A DNA stretch of 7,315 nucleotides from an uncultured Clostridia bacterium (GTDB taxonomy: Bacteria; Bacillota; Clostridia; TANB77; CAG-508). The position numbers and the translations under genes were made by a program. Below the pieces are notes generated by a model that had not been told where the DNA came from, did not search any database, and saw only the letters and a list, made by a program, of their open reading frames with translations. The stretch lies in contig CAJFQT010000073.1 of assembly GCA_904419095.1 (NCBI GenBank), forward strand, positions 1-7,315. The letters are read 5' to 3'. Shown piece after piece: positions 1 through 6,117 of this stretch. Every line of letters starts with the position of its first letter. Within the stretch, counting starts at the first letter, position 1.

Positions 1-1
1 A

Positions 2-841
2 ATTAATAGAATATTTTTAAGTCCATCAAATTGTAAAGCTGCTCCAGGGGTAATTGAGGCTATAAAAAATGCTGATTGTATTATAATAGGACCAGGAAGT
101 TTATATACAAATGTTATTCCAAATTTATTAGTAAATGGTGTTGCAAAGGCAATAAAGGAGCAGCCAGCAATAAAAGTATATATAAGTAATATTATGACAG
201 AACCAGGACAAACGGATAATTATGGAGTTGCAGAACATTTAAATGCTATAATTGAACATTGTGGTAAAGGTGTAGTAGATTATTGTATTTATGATACTGG
301 AGAGATAATACCAGAAATAATTAAGAAGTATAATATGGATGGACAAGATTTAGTAGAACCTAATGTGGATAAAGTAAAAGGTGTTAAATTCTTACAGAGA
401 AATTTGGCAACTGTTACAGATGGGTATATAAGACATGATGCTAATTTGGTTGCAGCATCAATTATAGAACTAATTTGTGATGACTTAAAATATCAAGATA
501 AACAAAATGATCCTCAATATATGATGCTTAATAATAAGCTAAGAGAAGATAAAAGAATACAAAAAATCCAGAAAAAAATGGCTAAAAAAGAAAAAGCAAA
601 GATAAAAAATCCACATAAAAAACATGAAGCAAGAGGAAAAAGTAAATTTCAATCTAAGTACAGTGACAGAATAGAGTCAATTAAAGAAGCAGATAGAAAA
701 GCTAAACAGAAGAGAAATAAAACCTCAAAAAGAAAAGGACAAAATGACCAAGAAATGAGAAATAAGGTATTAAGAGAAAAAATGTTAAAAGAATTGCAGA
801 AAAGTAATTTAATAAAAAAGGATTCTAGTCATAAAGAATGA
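2..841 (+). CDS. yvcK: YvcK/CofD-like gluconeogenesis factor, 3' part (5' end outside window)
   Basis: The reading frame is open from base 2 and gives 279 residues; the N-terminal part lies outside the window. It carries YvcK family signatures: IIIGPGSLYTNVIPNLLVNG (from base 80) and NIMTEPGQTDNYGVAEHLNA (from base 188), followed by a C-terminal core ending in DGYIRHDANLVAASIIELI. YvcK proteins resemble CofD transferases, bind UDP-sugars, and in Bacillus are needed for growth on gluconeogenic carbon sources and for normal cell shape; this role is family knowledge. The ATG at 194 is internal to the conserved core and is not a plausible start. After the core comes a tail of about 115 residues (bases 494-838) with about 39 Lys/Arg against 16 Asp/Glu, which the B. 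subtilis-type protein lacks as far as I recall. The common downstream partner whiA does not follow; the next gene is a debranching enzyme 205 bp away. Confidence 0.93.
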   Translation: MNRIFLSPSNCKAAPGVIEAIKNADCIIIGPGSLYTNVIPNLLVNGVAKAIKEQPAIKVYISNIMTEPGQTDNYGVAEHLNAIIEHCGKGVVDYCIYDTGEIIPEIIKKYNMDGQDLVEPNVDKVKGVKFLQRNLATVTDGYIRHDANLVAASIIELICDDLKYQDKQNDPQYMMLNNKLREDKRIQKIQKKMAKKEKAKIKNPHKKHEARGKSKFQSKYSDRIESIKEADRKAKQKRNKTSKRKGQNDQEMRNKVLREKMLKELQKSNLIKKDSSHKE

Positions 842-902
842 TATTAATTTATTTTTTTACATTAATTTTTCTTATGTAATCTTTTTAATTGATGTAAAAA
901 TT

Positions 903-917
903 TATAGTTCAACTATA
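903..917. repeat. Small perfect dyad TATAGTT-C-AACTATA
   Basis: Seven-base perfect arms around a single C lie in the yvcK-debranching enzyme spacer, about 130 bases before the start codon. It could be a repressor operator, but in sequence this AT-rich short palindromes arise by chance. The rest of 842-1046 shows only AT-rich sequence and a weak T/A hairpin (854-866 with 888-900). Confidence 0.25.
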
Positions 918-1035
918 TGTTCTAATGATTTCGATGGTTATTTTGAAATAACAAATATATTTTAGAGTAAAAATTTAAATAATTAATAATAATTTTTAGT
1001 TTAATCTTATAAAAATGATTACAAATTTATTATAC

Positions 1036-1039
1036 GGAG
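1036..1039 (+). promoter_or_regulatory. Ribosome binding site of the debranching enzyme gene
   Basis: GGAG lies 7 bases before the ATG at 1047 and is the only Shine-Dalgarno-like motif near it. It fixes the start codon, in agreement with the conserved N-terminal domain beginning about 20 residues later. No convincing -35/-10 pair was found in the very AT-rich 842-1035 stretch. Confidence 0.7.
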
Positions 1040-1046
1040 AAAAAAT

Positions 1047-3062
1047 ATGAAAGTTACAAAGGAAAATTTAAGTTTAGAAAAAGCTATTGAAAGAGAGTGG
1101 ATTATAACAAATGGACTTGGAGGATATGCAAGTTCAACAATACTAGGAATCAATACAAGAAAATATCATGGTTTGTTAATTGCACCACTTATGCCACCAG
1201 CAGGAAGATATTTAATATTATCAAAGTTAGATGAAAGCATTACTCTAGGAGATAAAAAATATTCGTTTTTTTCTAATATTGGTAAAAATTATATTTCGAA
1301 AGGATATAAATATCAAACAAGTTTTGAAAAAGATGTTGTGCCAAAATTTACTTATGAAATAGAAGATACTATTATAGAAAAAGAAATATGTATGGAGTAT
1401 GGGAAAAATACAGTAGGAATATATTATAAAATAAAAAATGGAGATAATGAGGCAAAATTAACATTAGCACCTGTTATGAATTTTAGGGATTTTCATACGA
1501 TGAATACAGATCATAATTTCAATATTAGAGAAAATATTAATGGTAAGAAAGTAAAAATAGTTATAGATGAACATATTCAAACACCTATATATTTAAATGC
1601 TTCTTGTGGAAAATATATTGAACATCATAATGATATTTTTTCAAATATGTTTTATATTGAAGAGGAAAAAAGAGGATTTTATCCAGAAGAAAATCATATT
1701 GTTCCTGGTAGATATGAAATAGATATAGAACCAAATGAGGAAAAAGAAGTTTCTTTTATATGTTCTTTTGAAGAGAATATAGAAGAATTAAGTGTAAAGA
1801 AAATGATAAAAAAAGAAGAAAAACGTATAGAAGAAATGGTTTCAAAAACTAAATTGATATCTTTATCTTCAAAAAATAAGGAAAAAAATGAACTTATTAG
1901 AAAGTTAATAATAGCTACTGATAATTTTATAGTATATAGACCAAGTTTTAGATTACATACTATTATTGCTGGTTATCCTTGGTTCTTAGATTGGGGAAGA
2001 GATACATTAATTGCATTTGAAGGCTTATTATTAAAACAAGGAAGATTTGATATAGCAAAAGAAGTTTTAAGAACAATGATACGTGATATAAAATATGGCT
2101 TGGTTCCAAATGGGTATTCTGGCTTTGATAATAGGCCATTATATAATAGTGTTGATGCATCATTATTATTATTTGAAGTTGTTAAAAAATATTTAGATTA
2201 TACAAAAGATGATAAATTTATACAAGAAGAGATATATTTCAAATTAGAAAGTATAATTAATAATTATATTAACGGAATAGATGTTGATGATAATAATATT
2301 TATCTAGATTCTGATTATTTGCTAGTTTCAGGAACTGAGAATACTCAAAATACTTGGATGGATGCAAAAATTGGAGAGTATGCGGTTACTCCTAGAAATG
2401 GAAAAGCAGTTGAAGTAAATAGTATGTGGTATAATAGTTTGATGATAATGGCTGATTTGACAAATAAGATGGGAAAGAAATCTGATGTGAAAAAGTATAG
2501 ACAGTTGGCAGAAAATTGTAAGATTGCTTTTAATAATAGATTTTATAATGGAAGACGAAAATCGTTGTATGACGTACTGGGGGATAGTAAAATTAGACCG
2601 AATCAATTATTTGCGTTTAGTCTTTCATATCCTATTATGGATCCGAATTCAGAAATTGCTAATAATGTTATTAATACAGTGGAGAAGAAGTTGCTTAATC
2701 AATATGGCTTGAAAACTTTGGCAAAAGGTGAAGAAAATTATGTTGAAGTGTATGAGGGAAATCCTAAGAAAAGAGATATGAGCTATCATCAGGGTATTAC
2801 TTGGACTTGGCTTTTGGGATTGTATTTTAATATGCTTAAGAATCAAGAAAAATTTGCTAAGTTGAAGAAACAAAAACAGGAGATTAGTGAGAAAATTGAA
2901 AGTTTAAGGAAGCAGGTATTTGATACTTTTAAGAAAGAGATTGATGAGAGAGGTTGCATAGGTGGAATTGCTGAGTTGTATGATTCTAAGAAACCTTTTG
3001 CTCCAAAAGGGGCTGTAAATCAGGCTTGGAGTGTGGCAGAAATTTTGAGAATCATAGTATGA
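1047..3062 (+). CDS. Glycogen debranching enzyme (amylo-alpha-1,6-glucosidase, GH133 type)
   Basis: This 671-residue cytoplasmic enzyme should hydrolyse alpha-1,6 branch stubs during glycogen breakdown. The N-terminal domain (about residues 10-250) opens with the family motif GLGGYASSTILGINTRKYHG at 23-42, typical of the bacterial/archaeal debranching family. The C-terminal (alpha/alpha)6-barrel domain (about 280-671) has GYPWFLDWGRDT (309-320), VPNGYSGFDNRPLYNSVDAS (353-372), TPRNGKAVEVNSMWYN (448-463) and SYHQGITWTW (579-588). The acidic residues in the WGRD motif and nearby probably form the active site, by analogy. There is no second, 4-alpha-glucanotransferase domain as in eukaryotic debranchers, so branch transfer would need another protein. 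The length is normal for the family, and there is no signal peptide or membrane segment. No other glycogen gene (glgA/B/C/P) is in view. The TGA stop lies six bases before the large inverted repeat that starts at 3069. Confidence 0.95.
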   Translation: MKVTKENLSLEKAIEREWIITNGLGGYASSTILGINTRKYHGLLIAPLMPPAGRYLILSKLDESITLGDKKYSFFSNIGKNYISKGYKYQTSFEKDVVPKFTYEIEDTIIEKEICMEYGKNTVGIYYKIKNGDNEAKLTLAPVMNFRDFHTMNTDHNFNIRENINGKKVKIVIDEHIQTPIYLNASCGKYIEHHNDIFSNMFYIEEEKRGFYPEENHIVPGRYEIDIEPNEEKEVSFICSFEENIEELSVKKMIKKEEKRIEEMVSKTKLISLSSKNKEKNELIRKLIIATDNFIVYRPSFRLHTIIAGYPWFLDWGRDTLIAFEGLLLKQGRFDIAKEVLRTMIRDIKYGLVPNGYSGFDNRPLYNSVDASLLLFEVVKKYLDYTKDDKFIQEEIYFKLESIINNYINGIDVDDNNIYLDSDYLLVSGTENTQNTWMDAKIGEYAVTPRNGKAVEVNSMWYNSLMIMADLTNKMGKKSDVKKYRQLAENCKIAFNNRFYNGRRKSLYDVLGDSKIRPNQLFAFSLSYPIMDPNSEIANNVINTVEKKLLNQYGLKTLAKGEENYVEVYEGNPKKRDMSYHQGITWTWLLGLYFNMLKNQEKFAKLKKQKQEISEKIESLRKQVFDTFKKEIDERGCIGGIAELYDSKKPFAPKGAVNQAWSVAEILRIIV

Positions 3063-3087
3063 GGTGTGAGTTAATATTAAAAAGTAG

Positions 3088-3183
3088 GGGAGCTTGGATT
3101 ATTTCAGGCTTCCTTTCGTCTTACTTCGGGGGTGGAAGCTAGGAGATGCGGTATCCTCTGGGGATGGTATATATAAAATTTTG
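3088..3183 (+). repeat. Left arm of the inverted repeat (96 bp perfect)
   Basis: It begins GGGAGCTTGG and ends AAAATTTTG, and is identical to the reverse complement of 3334-3429 at every base. Within the arm are smaller possible stems, such as GCTTCC/GGAAGC and AGGA/TCCT, so each arm could also fold by itself when single-stranded. Confidence 0.95.
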
Positions 3184-3333
3184 CTCCTCAGGTTATACTG
3201 CGTAATTAAGAAATTGTAAGCAAAAGCAATGAACCTTTTTCTTCTGTTAAAATCTTATTAATAAGATTTTACAGGAACATTATTCCTTGCTTTTGCCTAA
3301 CAATTTCTAAATTACTCCGTATAACATTCGTCA

Positions 3334-3429
3334 CAAAATTTTATATATACCATCCCCAGAGGATACCGCATCTCCTAGCTTCCACCCCCGAAGTAAGACG
3401 AAAGGAAGCCTGAAATAATCCAAGCTCCC
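3334..3429 (-). repeat. Right arm of the inverted repeat (96 bp perfect)
   Basis: This is the exact reverse complement of 3088-3183. On the + strand it ends CCAAGCTCCC, then ATG and CTTTTT. The mirror image at the left end also gives CTTTTT on the - strand, so transcripts from either side meet a GC-containing stem followed by a U-run. Confidence 0.95.
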
Positions 3430-3442
3430 ATGCTTTTTAATA

Positions 3443-5026
3443 TTAACTTGGAGTGAAAGGGTTTACGGTGAGAGTATGTTGGTGTGTGTAGATTACCATT
3501 CCCGGTTTTGCGTTATTTGTTTTTTTTACGTATTTTACTTCACAGTAGTCTACAGGTACATTTGAAGAATTTTTTGCTTTGCTGTGTAGTGCAGCGATTG
3601 AGGCAACTTTTGATAGAGTTTCTGGTGATGGAGGAGTGTTTTCTATTTTTAAAATGATATGACTTCCATGTATTGATTGTGTGTGAAACCAGATATCGTT
3701 TTTGTTTGCATATTTTAGTGTTAGATAGTCATTTTCTTTGTTATTTCTACCAGCTAATACTGTGTAGCCATCTATTTTGTATTTTATTGGATTGAATGTT
3801 GCTGTTTTATTTTTTGTTAGATTAGATTTTTTTATTTTTTGGTTTTTGGATTTTGGGGATAAACTATTTGGTAAGTGTTCTTTGAATATTGAACTTTCTG
3901 AGATTTCTTCATAGATATTTGATATTTCTTCTAGTGAATTGCAGTTTTCTAGTTCATATATTATGCTTTCAATATAGTTTAGTTCTTGTATTGTTTCTTC
4001 TTTTTGCTTTGTTACTATTTGGAGTGCGTTTTTTAGTTTGTTGTATTTTTTGAAATATTTTTTTGCATTTATGTTTGGGAGATATTTTTTGTCTAATGGA
4101 ATTGTTATTAGGTTATTATTATCGTAATAGTTTTCTAAAGTTATTTTTTCTATATTTTCGTTTGGGATTTTGTATAAATTGGCTATTATTAATTCTCCGT
4201 ATATTTTATATTTTTCCATGTTATCACATTCTTTTAGTTTTTTATTCATTGTTTCGAGCCTTTTTTGATATTTTTTTAGGGTGTCTAGTATGAATTTTAA
4301 TAGACTGTTTCTGTATGTGATTAATTTTTCGGATGTGTTTTTTTGGTAATAGTAATCATCTAGGTAGAAGTTTAAAGAGAATTTTTTTAATGTGTCTGAT
4401 GAATTTGAGACATTAGTATTAGTGTTGTTATTTTTTTCATCAAGAAGTTCTAAAGTGTAGTTGGTTATTTTTTTATTTGAATTGTATATTGGTTTAAACG
4501 TTAATGAAGAGGTGCTATGTGTGTTGACAATTTTTGAGATGTAAGCATATAGCTTTTTAAGGTTTTCTTCATTGATTGTTTCTATATTTAGAAATTGTAT
4601 TGAATTTTCTATAAATAGTTTACTAAAGCCATTGAAACTATCGACTAAAATAGATGGTAGTGTTTCTATATTTAGGATAGTATTTTGCTGTTGTAGTATG
4701 TATTTGAATTCATCAAAATTATTTATTTCTAAAAAGTTATTTTTGTCAGAGATAGGGAATGTGTATTTATATTTTGGTATTAAATTTCTTGTTTTTGTGT
4801 TATCTGTATTTTCTGCATAGATGTGTCTTATGCAGTCTATAATATGAGATGTTTCATCAAGTAATAGTATATTACTGTGTTTTCCCATAAGCTCAACAAC
4901 TAATTTTAATGTGACTAAGTCATCTATTTCGTCAAATCCTTCAAATTCAATAATGATTACTCTTTCAAGGTTATCTGTTATGAAATTTTTTATATGCATC
5001 CCTAGTAAATATTTTCTAAGTAACAT
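3443..5026 (-). pseudogene. rqcH: RqcH/Rqc2-type NFACT protein, main part (separated from its 5' end by a frameshift)
   Basis: This is the body of a RqcH (old name: fibronectin-binding protein, FbpA) gene. RqcH binds obstructed 50S subunits carrying peptidyl-tRNA and recruits tRNA-Ala to add C-terminal alanine tails that mark the chain for degradation. Visible parts: the rest of NFACT-N (FxGFDEIDD, LVVELMGKHSNILLLDE near residues 44-58 here), a central helical/coiled-coil region (about 240-375), and a C-terminal NFACT-R domain (about 413-515: KYKIDGYTVLAGRNN, NDIWFHTQSIHGSHIIL, KPGMVIYT). The first in-frame ATG (5026) is internal to conserved sequence (APNFC-MLLRKYLLG) and has no Shine-Dalgarno; the same frame runs upstream to about 5089, where it should join the fragment at 5061-5252. 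Removing one base gives a 602-residue protein, the normal length. The stop codon lies in the edge of the inverted repeat. It is either a recent null allele or a sequencing/assembly error. Confidence 0.9.
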
Positions 5027-5060
5027 GCAAAAATTTGGTGCTATTTTAGGATTTGTTCTG

Positions 5061-5252
5061 TTATGTGTTGTTAAATATATTCCATAATTTCCGAGAGTCT
5101 ATACATATGTTTAATGCATAATTTACTCCATTTAAATACATTCCTAAGATAATTGTGTTTTTATCTGGTTGAAAGATTTTGTCTATTCTTGCTCCAGATA
5201 AGTTTTCAAGTTCAGTTACAATTGATTTTGTAACGATTCCATCAAATGCCAT
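5061..5252 (-). pseudogene. rqcH: RqcH N-terminal fragment, cut short by a frameshift
   Basis: It encodes the start of the NFACT-N domain: MAFDGIVTKSIVTEL, ARIDKIFQPDKNTIILG and NYALNICIDSR match the family up to residue 54. After that the frame reads KLWNIFNNT and stops. Shifting by one base after the Arg codon restores NYGIYLTTHNRTNPKIAP and then FCMLLRK, which continues into the gene body. The start is supported by AGGA ten bases upstream (aaaggactgattataaATG). As it stands this would be a 63-residue peptide with no complete domain. It lies 66 bp downstream of tsaC on the same strand. Confidence 0.88.
5086..5092 (-). other. Frameshift site in rqcH (one extra A on the coding strand)
   Basis: The coding strand reads CGG AAA TTA TGG. 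Dropping one A of the AAA run (TTT at 5088-5090 on the + strand) gives CGG AAT TAT GGA and restores family sequence on both sides. The reconstructed gene 3443-5252 is 1809 bases, an exact multiple of three, which supports one single-base insertion. No slippery heptamer, stop codon at the shift or other programmed-frameshift signal is seen. Confidence 0.85.
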
Positions 5253-5282
5253 TTATAATCAGTCCTTTTTTATTTTTTTATT

Positions 5283-5311
5283 ATATTAACATACGGGAGA
5301 GAATTAATCAA
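5283..5311 (-). promoter_or_regulatory. Candidate sigma-A promoter for rqcH
   Basis: On the - strand: TTGATT, a 17-base spacer, then TAATAT, about 30 bases before the rqcH ATG and just after the end of tsaC. It could let rqcH be transcribed independently of tsaC. The AT-rich setting makes chance matches likely. Confidence 0.35.
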
Positions 5312-5318
5312 TAAAGTA

Positions 5319-5954
5319 TTATGTTTTCAAGCATGCGTTTCTGATTTGTTTTTCTGTAATAGTACCTTGTCTTAATATATGAGGGATACCGTCGATTACC
5401 TGTACAACGGTAGAGGATAAACCAATTTTACTAGGTCCACTGTCTATAAAACAATCTGCTTTTCCATCGAAATCTTTAATAATATCTTGTAATCTGGTTC
5501 CACTTGGTTGACTTGAAATGTTTGCACTTGAAGTAGCAATAGGGAAGCCAGTGTATTCTATTAATTTAAGAGCAATGTCATTTGAAGGCATGCGGATTCC
5601 GACAGTGTTATCGTTTGCAGTTAATATATTAGGAACAATATCTTTCTTTTTCAGAACAATAGTAAGAGGTCCTGGAAAAAATTCTTTTATTATTGAATAT
5701 TCTATTTCTGTAATATCTTTTGCAATTTTATTTATCATATCAATACTATTTACTAATAAACTAATTGGCTTGTTTAATGGTCGTTGTTTAATTTTAAATA
5801 ACTTTTTTATTGCAGTTTCATTTAAACCATTTGTGCCTATTCCATATACTGTTTCTGTGGGAAACAGTACTATTCCACCGTTTCTAATTATTTCAGCAGG
5901 TTGCTTTAGTTTTATATAATTTGTGGTATTTGTTAAATCTATATATTTCTGCAT
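5319..5954 (-). CDS. tsaC: L-threonylcarbamoyladenylate synthase, short YrdC/TsaC type
   Basis: This enzyme makes threonylcarbamoyl-AMP from threonine, bicarbonate and ATP, the first step of t6A37 modification of ANN-decoding tRNAs; TsaBDE then transfer the group. The whole 211 residues form a YrdC domain: FPTETVYGIG (31-40), KIKQRP (54-59) with the nucleotide/threonine-binding Lys and Arg, FFPGPLTIVL (92-101), GIRMP (119-123), ATSSANIS (140-147), LSSTVV (179-184) and RQGTI (195-199). The C-terminal Sua5 domain found in the longer Bacillus YwlC type is absent, so this is the short E. coli TsaC-like form. The start is set by AGGAAGAAGGA directly upstream. A near-consensus promoter lies just before it, and rqcH follows on the same strand after 66 bp, so the two may be co-transcribed. 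No key residue appears missing. Confidence 0.95.
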   Translation of the reverse strand: MQKYIDLTNTTNYIKLKQPAEIIRNGGIVLFPTETVYGIGTNGLNETAIKKLFKIKQRPLNKPISLLVNSIDMINKIAKDITEIEYSIIKEFFPGPLTIVLKKKDIVPNILTANDNTVGIRMPSNDIALKLIEYTGFPIATSSANISSQPSGTRLQDIIKDFDGKADCFIDSGPSKIGLSSTVVQVIDGIPHILRQGTITEKQIRNACLKT

Positions 5955-5987
5955 TTTTCTTCCTTCTTCCTAAGATTAAGTAAGTAT

Positions 5988-6016
5988 ATTATATACTGGA
6001 ATTAAGCTATTTTCAA
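5988..6016 (-). promoter_or_regulatory. Sigma-A promoter of tsaC (and probably rqcH)
   Basis: On the - strand: TTGAAA, exactly 17 bases, then a perfect TATAAT. Transcription should begin near 5980, leaving a leader of about 25 bases that holds the purine-rich ribosome binding site AGGAAGAAGGA. This is the best promoter in the window. Confidence 0.75.
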
Positions 6017-6060
6017 TATGATGAAATTTTACTGTTAATTTCAGATGTTATTATAATATC

Positions 6061-6096
6061 AAGCCGAACTTATCTTTATTTTGATAAGTTCGGCTT
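6061..6096 (-). terminator. Stem-loop downstream of the HD-domain gene
   Basis: Arms AAGCCGAACTTATC (6061-6074) and GATAAGTTCGGCTT (6083-6096) pair over 14 bases around an 8-base loop. It starts 21 bases after the HD gene's stop codon and lies before the tsaC promoter. The - strand continues GATATTATAAT, a weak U-tract, so it is a plausible but not ideal intrinsic terminator; it may also act as an RNA 3'-end stabiliser. Confidence 0.65.
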
Positions 6097-6117
6097 ATGT
6101 TTTGGATACAGAACAAA

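Larger units (their letters stand above)
3071..3446. terminator. Possible bidirectional terminator formed by the ends of the inverted repeat
   Basis: The stem base GGGAGCTTGG/CCAAGCTCCC is followed by CTTTTT in both directions (AAAAAG at 3079-3084 on the left, CTTTTT at 3433-3438 on the right). It lies 3' of both convergent genes, and no other terminator is visible for either. The pairing partners are far apart (about 330 nt), which is unlike an ordinary intrinsic terminator, so efficiency is uncertain. Confidence 0.4.
3069..3448. mobile_element. Large inverted-repeat element (MITE-like or long hairpin) between convergent genes
   Basis: Left arm 3088-3183 and right arm 3334-3429 are exact reverse complements over 96 bases. 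Outside them, 3069-3086 pairs with 3431-3448 with one mismatch, after a mismatch at 3087/3430. Inside them, about 3184-3259 pairs with 3260-3333 at roughly 70-75% with small gaps, closing on the AT palindrome centred at 3259/3260. The arms are about 46% G+C, well above the surroundings. No ORF of useful length is present and no transposase is encoded. Both ends carry TTAATATTAA (3071-3080 and 3437-3446). The features fit a non-autonomous transposable element of about 356-380 bp, or a long structured RNA; the sequence alone does not decide. It fills the whole gap between the two convergent genes and includes the rqcH stop codon. Confidence 0.75.

Noticed and set aside
854..900. Terminator after yvcK
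   Set aside because: The only hairpin is TTTTTACATTAAT against a 13-base partner, with almost no G or C and no following U-tract, so it is too weak to call.
1963..2873. Several open frames on both strands inside the debranching enzyme
   Set aside because: All lie within a long conserved CDS and have the biased composition expected of alternate frames in AT-rich DNA.
3146..3205. A 19-codon open frame (ATG after AGGAG) inside the inverted repeat
   Set aside because: The purine run touches the ATG with no spacer, the peptide matches nothing known to me, and the position is explained by the repeat arms.
3069..3448. Palindrome as an assembly or amplification fold-back artefact
   Set aside because: A fold-back would be identical up to its centre, whereas the inner 75 bases of each half differ with mismatches and gaps, and the two flanks are different complete gene ends. 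It is still worth confirming with long reads.
4063..4820. Two hydrophobic + strand open frames opposite rqcH
   Set aside because: They are antisense shadows of a Lys/Asn/Ile-rich gene, which read as Phe/Leu-rich peptides on the other strand.
5086..5092. Programmed ribosomal frameshift in rqcH
   Set aside because: There is no slippery heptamer, rare codon, internal Shine-Dalgarno or stop codon at the shift, and I know of no recoding in this family; mutation or sequence error is simpler.
5518..5919. A 133-codon open frame on the + strand
   Set aside because: It is antisense to the well-supported tsaC, has no family signature, and its content mirrors the tsaC codons.
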